Below are positions 16,807 to 26,318 of a stretch of 64,000 bases of DNA, in pieces. The notes beneath the pieces were generated by a model. It had not been told where the DNA came from, made no database searches, and saw only the letters and a program-made list of their open reading frames with translations. The stretch lies in the NCBI RefSeq assembly GCF_007827975.1, contig NZ_VITT01000002.1. One strand, written 5' to 3'. The number at the start of each line of letters is the position of its first letter. Within the stretch, counting starts at the first letter, position 1. The translations under genes were made by a program, and so were the position numbers. Source of the DNA: Nitrospirillum viridazoti. GTDB taxonomy: Bacteria; Pseudomonadota; Alphaproteobacteria; Azospirillales; Azospirillaceae.

Positions 16807-17544
16807 ATGGATGAATTGATCGCCGGGCTTACCCGTCTGGGCCGGGGTTCCCCGATGGGTCGGCTGCACGGCTCCCTGGCCCGAAAGCTGGGCACCGACA
16901 TCGTCACCGGCCGTTACCAGCCGGGCGATGTCCTGGAGAATGAGATCGTCAACGCCGAGCGGCTGAAGGTCTCCCGCTCCGCCTATCGCGAGGCGTTGCG
17001 CATCCTGGCGGCCAAGGGGCTGGTGGAGAGCCGGCCCAAAAGCGGCACCCAGGTCTGCGCCCGGTCGCGCTGGAACCTGCTGGATCCCGACGTCCTGGCC
17101 TGGCATTTCGCGGCCGAACCCAGCAAGGACTTCATCTACAGCCTGTTCGAACTGCGTATGATCGTGGAACCGGGCATCGCCGCCCTGGCGGCGGAGCGGC
17201 GCACCGAGGAACAGCTGGCCCGCATGACGGCGGCGCTGGACATCATGGATCGTCACACCCTGGCGGCGGAGGAAGGGCAGGCCGCCGACGCCGACTTCCA
17301 CGACACCCTGCTGGAGGCCAGCAGCAATCCGCTCATCGGGTCGCTGGCCGTCAGCATCGGGGCGGCGGTGCGGTGGAGCACCATCCACAAGCTGCGTGAG
17401 GGGGTGGTGTTGCGCGACCCCATCCCCCTGCATCGCTATGTCCTGAACGCCGTCGCCGCCCGCGATGCCGAGGCGGCGCGCGACGCCATGCGCCTGCTGA
17501 TCACCGAGGCACTGCGCGACACGGCCCAGTCTTTCAAGGTCTAG
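16807..17544 (+). CDS. FadR-type GntR-family transcriptional regulator
   Basis: 245 residues from the ATG at 16807; an earlier in-frame ATG at 16738 would add 23 unconserved residues. The winged-helix domain spans residues 12-85 (LARKLGTDIVTGRYQPGDVL, SRSAYREALRILAAKGLV). It is followed by the all-helical FCD ligand domain with its metal-site residues: Asp in ADADFHDTLL and His in PLHRYVLNAV. Such regulators usually sense sugar acids or organic acids. The gene converges on the GH3/GH39 operon, so it may sense uronate or pentose catabolism. Its expected operator (GT-N-AC type) differs from the LacI-type palindromes seen nearby. Confidence 0.9.
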   Translation: MDELIAGLTRLGRGSPMGRLHGSLARKLGTDIVTGRYQPGDVLENEIVNAERLKVSRSAYREALRILAAKGLVESRPKSGTQVCARSRWNLLDPDVLAWHFAAEPSKDFIYSLFELRMIVEPGIAALAAERRTEEQLARMTAALDIMDRHTLAAEEGQAADADFHDTLLEASSNPLIGSLAVSIGAAVRWSTIHKLREGVVLRDPIPLHRYVLNAVAARDAEAARDAMRLLITEALRDTAQSFKV

Positions 17545-17584
17545 ACGGGCAAGGTGTAGACCGGGCCGCGCGCGGACTTGGGGC

Positions 17585-20281
17585 TTACCGCTCGATGGAC
17601 AGCGCTGCCGTGGTGGCGAACTGCCCCTGCTTCACGGTCACGCCGCTGTCCGGTTGGCCGGAACCGACGCTGACCTGGTAGGTGCCGACCATGACCTGGC
17701 GGTCACCGTCGCGGGTGACGAAGCTGAGGTCGCGGGGCGACAGCTCGAACGACACCGTGCGGCTTTCACCCGGCGCCAGGGACAGGCGCTGGAAGCCGCG
17801 CAGCGCCAGCCGGGGCGCCCCCTCGAATGCCGGCGGCTTCAGGTACAGCTGCGCCACCTCGTCGCCCGCGCGATCGCCGGTGTTGGTCACCGTGGCCGTC
17901 ACGCGCACGCCGTTCTCGGCGCCGCCGTGCGTCGGCTCCACGGTCACGGGGCCGTAGTCGAAGCGCGTGTAGGACAGGCCGTAGCCGAAGGGGTAGACGG
18001 CCTGGCCGGTGAAGTAGCGATAGGTGCGGCCCGTCATGGCGTAATCGTCGAAGGGCGGCAGGTCGGCCACGCTGCGGTAGAAGGTCAGCGGCAGGCGGCC
18101 GGCCGGGTTGGTCTTGCCCGACAGCACGTCGGCGACAGCCAGGCCCCCCGCCTGGCCGGGGTACCAGGCCTCCACGATGGCGGCGGCGTTGTCCTTGGCC
18201 CAGGACAGGTCCAGCGGGCTGCCGTTCAGCAGGACCACCACCACCGGCTTGCCCGTGGCCTTGGCAGCCTGCAGCAGGCGGCGCTGTTCCGACGGCAGGT
18301 CGAGGGAGGTCTTGTCGCCGCCGGCAAAGCCCTCGATCTGGCGCTTCATCTCCTCGCCCTCCAGGTCGGCGCTCAGGCCCACGGCGGCGACGATGACGTC
18401 GGCATCGGCCACGGCCGCGGCCAGGTCGCCGTCAGCGGCGGGGGTGGCAGCGGTGGGGGTAGGCGACACCCGCTTCCACAGGAATTCCACCCCGCCCATG
18501 GTGTGTACGTCGGTGGCGACGCGGATGGGATAGCGCTTGCCTTTTTCGAGGGTCACGGTTTCCAGCTTGGGCAGGTCACCCCACAGCGGCGTGCCCAGGT
18601 CCACGCGGCGGCCGTCGAACTCGAACTCTCCGCCGGAGAAGCCGGTCATGCCCAGGCGATAGGTGCCGGATTCGGGGGGCACCAGGAAGCCCGTCCAGAC
18701 CACGTGGTAATTCTCCGCCACCGACTTCTGGTCATGGCCGCTGCCGCCCACTTGCGCCTCCACCCGCGTCAGCACGGGCTTGGACGTCACCTCCAGCGGC
18801 GGCATGGAGCCGAAGGGCGCGTCCGGCGCCGGGGCCTTCACCGGACCGTTGGCGTTGAAATATTGCGCCCGCACGCCCGGCTTGCCGTCCGGCGTCACCA
18901 GGGCGGACGTGGGCACCGGGTCGCCGTCCATGACGGTCTCGTTGAAGGGGACATGGGTGACGCGGGCACCCGGCATCACCTGGCGCAGGCCGTCCAGCAC
19001 CGACACGGGCGGGGCCGACAGGGCCGAGGAATAGTTGCCGCGCAGCACGCGGGTGGAATCGCCATGCGGGCCGATCACCGCCACCTTGACGCCGGGCTTC
19101 AGGGGCAGCACACCGTCGTTCTTCAGCAGCACCATGCTTTCACCGGCCACCTTGCGCGCCAGTTGCTGGTGCTCCGCCGTGCCGATGGCCTGGACGGGCA
19201 CGTCCTGCTTGGGACGGTCCAGGCCGGGCAGGTCGCCGTTGCGGTAGCGGGCGGAGAACAGGCGCACCAGCGCCAGGTCGATGTCCGCCGCACCGATCAG
19301 GCCGCGCGTATACGCCTCCTTGTAGCGCGCCGCCAGCCCGCCGCCCCCGCCGAACAGCGTGGCGACGTTGCACTCGTTGTCCACCCCGGCCTTCAGGGCG
19401 GCGGCCACCGCGGCGGCCTGGTCGGGCGCGTATTTATGATTATCGGCGATGTCCTTCACCGCGTCGCAGTCCGACACGACATAGCCGGTGAAGTGCCACG
19501 CACCGCGCAGATGGTCCTTCAGCAGAAGGTCGCTGGCACAGGCCGGCTGCCCGTCGATGCGGTTGTAGGCGCACATGATGGACCCGGCGCGCGCCTCCAC
19601 GATGGCGGCGCGGAAGGCGGGCAGGTAGGTGTCTTCAAGGTCGTGCGGCGAGACGTAGACGTTGGCAGCATGGCGGGTCGATTCCGGGCCGCTGTGCACG
19701 GCGAAATGCTTCGGCGTGGCCACCACGTCCGGCAGGTCGGGATTGGGCCCCTGCATGCCGCCGACGAAGGCCACCGCCAGGCGCGCCGTCAGATAGGGGT
19801 CCTCGCCATAGGTTTCCTGGCCGCGGCCCCAGCGCGGGTCGCGGTAGATGTTGATGTTGGGCGACCAGGTGTCCAGCCCGGTGCCGATGCGGCCCAGGTG
19901 GCCGGTGGCGCGGCCCAGCGTGTGCAGGGCGCGCACCTCCACGCTGACGGTCCCGGCCACGTCGTGCACCAGGGGCGCATCGAAGGTGGCGGCCAGGCCG
20001 ATGGGCTCGGGGAAGTTGGTGGTGGGGACGGCGCCGATGGCGCCGTGCAGCGATTCAGTCCACCAGTTGTAGGCGGGGATGTCCAGCCGGGGGATGGCGG
20101 GCGCCACGTTGACCAGCTGGCCCAGCTTCTCATCCAGGGTCATGCGGGCGACCAGGCTTTGCGCCTTTTGCCATGCCTCGCCGACGGCGGGAGAGGTGGG
20201 CTGGTCCGCGCGCACCTGGGTGCTGGCGGCGAAGAAGGCAGCGCCGAGCAGCAGCGCGCGTGTCAGGGGGCGATAACGCAT
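17585..20281 (-). CDS. GH3 beta-xylosidase/beta-glucosidase with PA14 domain
   Basis: 898 residues from the ATG at 20281, which has a GGGAAGG ribosome site and opens a signal peptide (LTRALLLGAAFFAASTQVRA). The GH3 N-domain has KHFAVHSGPE and the nucleophile Asp271 in GYVVSDCDAV. SDC rather than SDW is the form common in beta-xylosidases. A PA14 domain (about residues 475-605) is inserted in the C-domain, and a fibronectin-III-like domain ends the protein. It is periplasmic and would release xylose or glucose from oligosaccharides. It lies 60 bases downstream of the GH39 gene, in one operon. Confidence 0.92.
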   Translation of the reverse strand: MRYRPLTRALLLGAAFFAASTQVRADQPTSPAVGEAWQKAQSLVARMTLDEKLGQLVNVAPAIPRLDIPAYNWWTESLHGAIGAVPTTNFPEPIGLAATFDAPLVHDVAGTVSVEVRALHTLGRATGHLGRIGTGLDTWSPNINIYRDPRWGRGQETYGEDPYLTARLAVAFVGGMQGPNPDLPDVVATPKHFAVHSGPESTRHAANVYVSPHDLEDTYLPAFRAAIVEARAGSIMCAYNRIDGQPACASDLLLKDHLRGAWHFTGYVVSDCDAVKDIADNHKYAPDQAAAVAAALKAGVDNECNVATLFGGGGGLAARYKEAYTRGLIGAADIDLALVRLFSARYRNGDLPGLDRPKQDVPVQAIGTAEHQQLARKVAGESMVLLKNDGVLPLKPGVKVAVIGPHGDSTRVLRGNYSSALSAPPVSVLDGLRQVMPGARVTHVPFNETVMDGDPVPTSALVTPDGKPGVRAQYFNANGPVKAPAPDAPFGSMPPLEVTSKPVLTRVEAQVGGSGHDQKSVAENYHVVWTGFLVPPESGTYRLGMTGFSGGEFEFDGRRVDLGTPLWGDLPKLETVTLEKGKRYPIRVATDVHTMGGVEFLWKRVSPTPTAATPAADGDLAAAVADADVIVAAVGLSADLEGEEMKRQIEGFAGGDKTSLDLPSEQRRLLQAAKATGKPVVVVLLNGSPLDLSWAKDNAAAIVEAWYPGQAGGLAVADVLSGKTNPAGRLPLTFYRSVADLPPFDDYAMTGRTYRYFTGQAVYPFGYGLSYTRFDYGPVTVEPTHGGAENGVRVTATVTNTGDRAGDEVAQLYLKPPAFEGAPRLALRGFQRLSLAPGESRTVSFELSPRDLSFVTRDGDRQVMVGTYQVSVGSGQPDSGVTVKQGQFATTAALSIER

Positions 20282-20340
20282 TCTTTTCCTTCCCATTCCT
20301 TGTTCTTTTACCGGGGTCTTGAGGTCGGCCGGGGCCGTCG

Positions 20341-22080
20341 TTACCAATCCAGCGCCAGCAGCGAGACCGACTGGCGCGGCATATCCAGGGTGAGGGGGAC
20401 GGTGCCGCCCGAGGGCGCCAGCCAGCGGGGCGATTCCATCAGCTGCAGCCCGGCCTGCCCCTTCAGCTCCGCCAGTTGCGCCGGGGTCGGGTTCTGCGGC
20501 GACCCCATGGCCTGCCAAGCGGTGTAGGCGTTGGAGTGGCGGTCATCGATGCGGTAGTGGTTGAGCCGCACCCGCGCCGCCGCCTTGGGCAGCCCGGTGA
20601 TGGTCAGCGCCACGGGCGTATCCCCGGCCGGCTTCGCTTCGTCATGATAGTTCCACACCATCACGGCGGCGCCGCGCGCGTCGGCGGTGGCCAGGGCATC
20701 GATGTCCGGCGCGTCGCGCACGCCGTGGGCGATGATGTCGGCCGCCGTGTGGGACTGGGGGCCGGCGGTGGCGACGCGGGTGCCGCGCAGCATCGCCGTC
20801 ATCCGGAAGAAATTGAGGATGGGCTTGTCGACGCCATTGGTCGACAGGTCGCGGAAACCTTCGAAATAGGCCCGGCCCTCGAACTCGAACGACCAGCTCA
20901 GCATGGCAGCCAAGTTGACGCCGTGCCGGTCGGCCAGCTCGAACAGGCGCTTGTAGGCGGCGGCGGTATAGGCGGGATAGAGGGCGCCGTTGCGATAGGC
21001 GTTGGCGGGGTTGACGGTCATGGAGCAGGCGGCGCAGCCCTCGGGGTCGGCCTCCGACAGGATGATGGGCAGGGAACGGAATTCCGGATGGCCGGCGATC
21101 AGGGTGAAGCCCTTGTCCACGTCCGTGAGTTCCTGCGCCAGGCCCATCGTGACCTGCCCGTCCTGGATGGTGGGCTGTCCCTTGGCATGGAAGGAGATGA
21201 AGTCCAGCGGCGCCCGCGTGGCGGCGACGTGGTCCAGGAAATCCTTCAGGAACTGGGCGCCGCTGGCCCCGCCGGGGCCGGTGGTGGCGGGGCCGCCCAC
21301 CTTGGCCTGGGGTAGCACGGACCGCACCGCGGCGACGGTGGTGTCGTATAGTTGGAAATACTGGGCGGGCGTGCCGTGCCAGTAGGGAATGTCCGGCTCG
21401 TTCCACACCTCGAAATACCAACCGGTCACGGCTTCCCGGCCATAGCGGTCCGCCAGGTGGGCCACCACGGTGCGGATCAGCGCCCGCCACTTGGTGTAAT
21501 CCTTGGGCGGGCTGTGCACCGTGCCGCCGATGGCGGCGTCGGGGTAGACATCCTCATAGGGGCCGGCGCCGCTGACCAGGGCCTTGGGCGTGAAGCCCAG
21601 CTCCACCATGGGCACCACGCCGGCATCGCGGTAGGCGTCGAAAATCCCATCCAGGATGTGGAAATCGTAGACGGGGTTGCCGGCCGCGTCCTCGGAATAG
21701 ACGTTGGTCGAACTCCATTTCAGGGCCGCCACGCCGTCGCCGGAACTCAGCAGGTGGTGGGTGCGGATGTGCACCGGCACCGGCGCCAGGTCGTGCAGCT
21801 CGGTCAGCAGGGCCCGGCCGTCCCGCATGGTGGTGTAGTTGGCCTCGTCATAGCCGAACCAGGCGTAAAGGGGATGAGTCGGGCCCACCGGATGGGCCAG
21901 GTCCACGGTGATGGACACCGGTGTCGGCATGGGTTGGGGTGTCGGCATGGGTTGGGCCAGCCCCGGCCGGGACGAAAGGCTCAGCGCCAGCAGACCGGCC
22001 GCCAAGGTGTGCACCCGCCGTTGCCGTCGGGCCGCCCGGCCCCTCCGGCCGTCCTCGCTCCGCCAATCACCCGCCGCCAC
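20341..22080 (-). CDS. GH39-family glycosidase, probable beta-xylosidase
   Basis: 579 residues from a GTG at 22080 that follows GGGAGGA at ideal spacing; an ATG at 22158 has no ribosome site. An Arg-rich n-region and hydrophobic stretch (VHTLAAGLLALSLSS) form the signal. The (beta/alpha)8 domain shows the acid/base Glu228 in WYFEVWNEPD and the nucleophile Glu343 in ILSEADPEG, as in GH39 beta-xylosidases. A C-terminal beta domain follows. A short duplicated MPTPQPMPTP linker sits after the signal. The protein is likely periplasmic, and its gene is transcribed with GH3 from the divergent promoter region that carries the operator at 22184. Confidence 0.85.
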   Translation of the reverse strand: MAAGDWRSEDGRRGRAARRQRRVHTLAAGLLALSLSSRPGLAQPMPTPQPMPTPVSITVDLAHPVGPTHPLYAWFGYDEANYTTMRDGRALLTELHDLAPVPVHIRTHHLLSSGDGVAALKWSSTNVYSEDAAGNPVYDFHILDGIFDAYRDAGVVPMVELGFTPKALVSGAGPYEDVYPDAAIGGTVHSPPKDYTKWRALIRTVVAHLADRYGREAVTGWYFEVWNEPDIPYWHGTPAQYFQLYDTTVAAVRSVLPQAKVGGPATTGPGGASGAQFLKDFLDHVAATRAPLDFISFHAKGQPTIQDGQVTMGLAQELTDVDKGFTLIAGHPEFRSLPIILSEADPEGCAACSMTVNPANAYRNGALYPAYTAAAYKRLFELADRHGVNLAAMLSWSFEFEGRAYFEGFRDLSTNGVDKPILNFFRMTAMLRGTRVATAGPQSHTAADIIAHGVRDAPDIDALATADARGAAVMVWNYHDEAKPAGDTPVALTITGLPKAAARVRLNHYRIDDRHSNAYTAWQAMGSPQNPTPAQLAELKGQAGLQLMESPRWLAPSGGTVPLTLDMPRQSVSLLALDW

Positions 22081-22183
22081 CCGTTCCTCCCGCTTTTCGT
22101 GGCCCGTTTTCCATGGCCCCGTTTTTTGTGGCGCCACCCTGACACATCTTGACTCCAAATCAAATACTCAGACAATTAAATCA

Positions 22184-22197
22184 TGTTAGCGCTCACA
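22184..22197. promoter_or_regulatory. LacI-type operator between the GH39 and GH51 genes
   Basis: TGTTAGCGCTCACA shares its first ten bases with the site before the TonB receptor (15972). It lies 104 bases before the GH39 GTG and 88 bases before the GH51 ATG, so one site could control both divergent operons. It is likely read by a LacI-family repressor encoded elsewhere. Confidence 0.65.
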
Positions 22198-22284
22198 TTG
22201 CGCGACACGCACACCTCCCGCCGTCACGGACGGGGGGCAAAAACCGGGCGACCCGTCAGGGAAGGGCCCACCTGGGAGGGGATA

Positions 22285-24414
22285 ATGGCAGCCACGCACA
22301 GCCGCCTGGGGGCGGTACTCGCGCTTTCGACAGTCTTGCTGGGTGGTGCCGCGTCCGCGGCGGCGGATCCCGTGACCACGCGCCCCGTCATCGCGCGGGT
22401 CGACGCCACGCGCGCCAGCGCCGCCGTCACGCCCTACGCCTACGGCATGTTCATCGAACCCATCGGCGGCCTCATGAACCGCGCGCTATGGGCGGAGCTG
22501 CTGGACGACCGCAAATTCTACTTCCCCGTCGTCGCCGAGGGGAAGGATCCGCCCCAGCCCCTGTCGGTGGAGGGCAAGCCGGCCCTGGTCAATCGCAAAT
22601 GGCGCCCCGTCGGGGATGAGGCGGCGGTGACCATGGACCGGGCCCAGCCCTATGTCGGTGCGCAGAGCGTGCGCGTGGCGGTGGACGCGGCCGCGCCGCA
22701 TGGCTTCGGCCAGGGCGGGCTGGGCGTGGCGCAGGGGCGCGAATATGTCGGACATATCGTGGCCAACGGAACCCCGGGCACGGTGCTGACGGTGGCGCTG
22801 GCGTGGGGGCCGGGTGCGGGCGACCGCCAGACGGTCACCCTGCCGCCGTTGACGGCGGAGTGGCAGAGCCTGGAGTTCGCCTTCAAACCGGGGGCCGACA
22901 CGGCGGACGCCCGGTTCGAGGTGACAGGCACAGGCACGGGCTTCTTCCGCGTCGGCGCCGTCACCCTCATGCCGGCGGACAATGTGGACGGCTGGCGGGC
23001 TGACAGCATCGCCGTGCTGAAGTCGCTGCACTCCGGCTTCTGGCGCCTGCCGGGCGGGAACTTCCTGTCGAACTGGGATTGGCACCAGGCCCTGGGCCCG
23101 CGCGACCGGCGGCCACCCGTCTACGACTACGCCTGGAGCGCCATGCAGCCCAATGACCTCGGCATGGACGAGTACATGGCGCTGACCCGCCTGCTGGGGG
23201 TGGACCCCTACGTGACGGTTAACGCCGGCCTGGGCGACGCCCATTCGGCGGCGGAGGAGGTGGAGTACCTGAACGGTCCGGCGACCAGCGAATGGGGCGC
23301 CAAACGCGCCGCCAACGGCCATCCCGAGCCCTACGGCGTGCGCTACTGGAACATCGGGAACGAGCCTTACGGCTGGTGGCAGATCGGCCGCACCTCGCTG
23401 GACTACTTCATGATCAAGCACCGCGAGTTCGCCGCCGCGATGCGGGCGGTGGATCCGACCATCACCCTGATCGGTTCCGGCGCCATGCCGGACCAGATGC
23501 ATCCGCGTGACGCCAAGGAGAACGCCAGCCTGGAGAGCATTCAGGCCAAGTTCGGGACCGAGAATGATTGGACCGGCGGGCTGCTGGCCAAGGCCTGGGG
23601 AGATTTCGACGGCCTGAGCGAGCATTGGTATGACACGGTGGAGAAGCGCCCCGACGCCCCACCGGCGGACGAGCTGATGGAGTTCGCCCGCGCCCCCGCC
23701 AACCAGGTGCGCATGAAGGCGGAGGAATGGGCCATCTACCAGCGGCGCTTCCCGGCGATGGCGCAGAAGCCCATTTTCCTGTCCATCGACGAGTACGCCT
23801 ACATCGGGGCCGGCACCAAACCCACCCTGAAGCTGGCGCTGGCCTATTCCATGGTGATGCAGGAGATGCTGCGCCATTCGGACTTCATCCGCATGAGCGC
23901 CTTCACCTTCGGCATTTCCACCCTGGACGTGACGCCGGCGGGGGCCACGCTGAACGCGACGGGCCAGGTCTTCAAACTGTATGGGGAGCGATTCGGCGCC
24001 GGTGTCATCCCCGTCGCGGTGACGGGCGATGCGCCGCCGCCGGACCCGAAGTTCGCGGTGGGCTACGATCATCCCCAGGTGAAGTCGGGCAGCCCGACCC
24101 ATCCGCTGGACATCGTCGCCGGCCTCAGCCCCGACCGGCGCTCGTTGCGGGTCGCCGTGGTCAACGCCACCTTCCAGCCGCAGCCGCTGTCGCTGGCGGT
24201 CCAGGGGGCGAAGGCCGACGGTGCCGGTCGCGTCTGGCGGCTGAGCGGGCCGGCCCTGGATGCCCAGAACAAGGTGGGCGCCCCCCCGCAGGTGACCATC
24301 ACAGAGGCGCCGGCTCCGTCCTTGCGCGGGCCGCTGACAGTGCCGGCGCTTTCCACCTCGATCTACGAGTTCCCCATCCGCATGGGCGGCCCCGCCCGGG
24401 TCGCCGGCCAGTGA
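22285..24414 (+). CDS. GH51 alpha-L-arabinofuranosidase
   Basis: 709 residues from the ATG at 22285, preceded by GGGAGGGG and opening a signal peptide (LGAVLALSTVLLGGAASAAA). A carbohydrate-binding-like beta domain (about residues 120-235) is followed by the GH51 barrel with the acid/base Glu360 in RYWNIGNEPYGWW and the nucleophile Glu503 in FLSIDEYAYIG, then the C-terminal beta-sandwich. It would remove arabinose from arabinoxylan or arabinan in the periplasm. It is the first gene of a plus-strand operon with the esterase 38 bases downstream, and is divergent from the GH39/GH3 operon. Confidence 0.9.
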   Translation: MAATHSRLGAVLALSTVLLGGAASAAADPVTTRPVIARVDATRASAAVTPYAYGMFIEPIGGLMNRALWAELLDDRKFYFPVVAEGKDPPQPLSVEGKPALVNRKWRPVGDEAAVTMDRAQPYVGAQSVRVAVDAAAPHGFGQGGLGVAQGREYVGHIVANGTPGTVLTVALAWGPGAGDRQTVTLPPLTAEWQSLEFAFKPGADTADARFEVTGTGTGFFRVGAVTLMPADNVDGWRADSIAVLKSLHSGFWRLPGGNFLSNWDWHQALGPRDRRPPVYDYAWSAMQPNDLGMDEYMALTRLLGVDPYVTVNAGLGDAHSAAEEVEYLNGPATSEWGAKRAANGHPEPYGVRYWNIGNEPYGWWQIGRTSLDYFMIKHREFAAAMRAVDPTITLIGSGAMPDQMHPRDAKENASLESIQAKFGTENDWTGGLLAKAWGDFDGLSEHWYDTVEKRPDAPPADELMEFARAPANQVRMKAEEWAIYQRRFPAMAQKPIFLSIDEYAYIGAGTKPTLKLALAYSMVMQEMLRHSDFIRMSAFTFGISTLDVTPAGATLNATGQVFKLYGERFGAGVIPVAVTGDAPPPDPKFAVGYDHPQVKSGSPTHPLDIVAGLSPDRRSLRVAVVNATFQPQPLSLAVQGAKADGAGRVWRLSGPALDAQNKVGAPPQVTITEAPAPSLRGPLTVPALSTSIYEFPIRMGGPARVAGQ

Positions 24415-24452
24415 TTGTCCGCAGGCCAATGATATTCCCCAGGGAGGAACGA

Positions 24453-25523
24453 ATGAGAAAAGCGGCCTATTGCCTTGCCATGGTGTTGGCGGTGGGGGCC
24501 GGCGTCGGCCCCGCCCGTGCCCAGGTGACGACGGAGGCGCCAGCCCCCGTGCCCGGCGCCCGCGCGGTGACGGTGGAGCACATCACCGTGCACGCCCCCA
24601 CGCTGGAAGGTAACCTGGAGGGCGACGCCGTGGACCGCGACGTCTACGTGGTGCTGCCGCCCGGCTACGCCGCCAATCCGAAGAAACGCTATCCGGTGGT
24701 CTACGCCCTGCACGGCTATTCCATCGGCGCTGCCCAGTGGATGGCGGAAATCCATGTGCCCCAGACGATCGAGGGCGCCTACGCCCAGGGGGCGCGGGAG
24801 ATGATCGTCGTCCTGCCGGACAGCAAGACGGTCCACAATGGCTCCATGTATTCCAGCTCGGTGACCACGGGCGATTTCGAGACCTTCATCTCCCGCGACC
24901 TGGTCGCCTACATCGACGGGCACTACCGCACCATCGCCAAGCGAGAGAGCAGGGGCCTGGCCGGCCACTCCATGGGCGGCTACGGCACCTCCCGCATCGG
25001 CATGAAGCACGCCGACGTCTTCGGCGCGCTCTACATGCTCAGCCCCTGCTGCCTGTCGCCCCGGGCCCTGGGGCCTATCGACCCCAAGACCTGGGAGACG
25101 CTGGAGGCGGTGAAGGCGCCGGCGGACTCCGGCACGCTGCCGTTCATGGCGCGGGCGCAGCTGGCCACCGCCGCAGCCTGGTCGCCCAACCCGCAGAATC
25201 CGCCGCTGTACCTGGATCTGCCCGTGAAGGATGGGCAGCCGCGGCCGGAGGTGCTGGCCAAATGGGCGGCCAACGCTCCACTGGCCTTCGTGGACCAATA
25301 TGTCGGGGCGCTGCGCCGCTACCGTGCCATCGCCATCGACGTGGGCGACCAGGATGGCCTCAAGGTCGACGCCGGCAAGCTACATGAGGCGCTGGACAGC
25401 TACCGCATCGCCAACAGCTTTGAGATTTACCCGGGCACCCACACCAGCCATGTGGCGTTCCGCATCCAGGAACAGGTCATCCCCTTTTTCAGCCGGAACC
25501 TGGATTTCGGCGAGGCACCCTGA
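24453..25523 (+). CDS. Secreted alpha/beta-hydrolase esterase (esterase D / feruloyl-esterase-like)
   Basis: 356 residues. The ATG follows AGGGAGGAACGA, and the signal peptide is MRKAAYCLAMVLAVGAGVGPARA. The hydrolase core has the oxyanion strand VVYALHGYS, the nucleophile elbow GHSMGG (Ser173), and the late Asp (GDQDGLKVD) and His (GTHTSHVAF). The pattern matches the esterase D (FrmB/Fes) family, to which CE1 feruloyl and acetyl-xylan esterases belong. Pairing with GH51 suggests removal of feruloyl or acetyl groups from arabinoxylan; the exact ester is not shown. Confidence 0.85.
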   Translation: MRKAAYCLAMVLAVGAGVGPARAQVTTEAPAPVPGARAVTVEHITVHAPTLEGNLEGDAVDRDVYVVLPPGYAANPKKRYPVVYALHGYSIGAAQWMAEIHVPQTIEGAYAQGAREMIVVLPDSKTVHNGSMYSSSVTTGDFETFISRDLVAYIDGHYRTIAKRESRGLAGHSMGGYGTSRIGMKHADVFGALYMLSPCCLSPRALGPIDPKTWETLEAVKAPADSGTLPFMARAQLATAAAWSPNPQNPPLYLDLPVKDGQPRPEVLAKWAANAPLAFVDQYVGALRRYRAIAIDVGDQDGLKVDAGKLHEALDSYRIANSFEIYPGTHTSHVAFRIQEQVIPFFSRNLDFGEAP

Positions 25524-25530
25524 CGGGCCA

Positions 25531-25562
25531 CCGGGTCCCGGTCGAGGTCGACCGGGACCCGG
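25531..25562. terminator. Perfect 15-bp hairpin between convergent genes
   Basis: The arms are 25531-25545 and 25548-25562 (CCGGGTCCCGGTCGA and its complement). The hairpin lies 7 bases after the esterase stop and 12 bases before the DUF892 stop on the other strand. There is no T-run, so it may work as a bidirectional or rho-assisted terminator. Confidence 0.55.
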
Positions 25563-25574
25563 ACTCCCGTCGCG

Positions 25575-26084
25575 TCAGGCCGCGCGGACCTGTTCCGCCG
25601 CCGTGTCGTTCACGGTACGAGATGCCTTGTTCAGGATCTGGTCCGCGTTCTTTTCCTCTTCCAGCGTTTCGGACAGGATGTCGGCGGCTTCGTTGTACCC
25701 AAGCGCCAAGGCCCAAGCGATGGCGGAGCCGTAGCTGGCGATCTCATAATGCTCGACCTTCTGGGCCGCGGCGATGATGGCGCTGTCCAAGGCCTCCGGC
25801 GACAGGCCCAGGTCGAGCAGCTCATTGGCTTCCGACAGCATGCCCTCCATGGCCTCGCATTTCTTGCCGCGGCTGCGGCTGCTGGTGTCCAGCGTCTCGA
25901 ACACCTTGTCCAGCCGCTCCACCTGGCCCCGGGTTTCCTCCAGGTGGGTTTCCAGCGCCTGCCTCAAATCGTCGGCCGACGCCGCCTTGGCCAGCTTCGG
26001 CAGGGCGCGGACGATCTGGCGTTCCGCGCTGTAGATGTCTCGCAATTCCTCGATGAACATGGTTTGCAGGGTCTTTTGCGCCAT
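25575..26084 (-). CDS. DUF892 ferritin-like protein (YciE/YciF family) 1
   Basis: 169 residues from the ATG at 26084 (MAQKTLQTMFIEELRDIYSA). It is a four-helix ferritin-like protein: two E..E/H-containing helix pairs (EELRDIYSAERQ, EEKNADQI) could bind a di-iron or di-manganese centre, and KVEHYEIASYGSAIAWA is the family's most conserved segment. Homologues are induced by general stress and desiccation. A GGAAC-N17-CTTT promoter lies upstream, and the KGG protein gene is divergent across the same intergenic region. Confidence 0.9.
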   Translation of the reverse strand: MAQKTLQTMFIEELRDIYSAERQIVRALPKLAKAASADDLRQALETHLEETRGQVERLDKVFETLDTSSRSRGKKCEAMEGMLSEANELLDLGLSPEALDSAIIAAAQKVEHYEIASYGSAIAWALALGYNEAADILSETLEEEKNADQILNKASRTVNDTAAEQVRAA

Positions 26085-26146
26085 GGCGTCCTCTCCGGTC
26101 TGATGGGACGGTCCGGTATGGCTCCGCCCCAGGGTTTGCTGGCGGA

Positions 26147-26172
26147 AAAGCGCCGACGCCGGCTTCCGTTCC
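26147..26172 (-). promoter_or_regulatory. EcfG-like promoter of DUF892 gene 1
   Basis: On the minus strand GGAAC (26172-26168), 17 bases, then CTTT (26150-26147), about 63 bases before the ATG. It has the same spacing and -10 as the KGG and Mn-catalase promoters. Confidence 0.45.
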
Positions 26173-26318
26173 ATGCGGAATGAAATCTTCATCGACAGGC
26201 CATGCTGAAAGCATAGGCGTGGACGGGCGTTATCGATCGCCCACAAGTAGAAGACTATGTATATTCGGATTTTAAGCGCAGCTTCGACTTATCTGTACTT
26301 CATTAGATAGCTTTATTT

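Noticed and set aside
16807..17544. GntR regulator as the reader of the AGCGCT palindromes
   Set aside because: FadR-type GntR operators have a different short GT-N-AC pattern; the palindromes with central CG fit LacI-family proteins better.
17654..20527. 957-codon plus-strand ORF opposite the GH3 gene
   Set aside because: Antisense shadow; GH3 catalytic and PA14 motifs are clear on the minus strand.
22486..24429. 647-codon minus-strand ORF opposite the GH51 gene
   Set aside because: Antisense shadow; the plus strand has signal peptide, ribosome site and catalytic residues.
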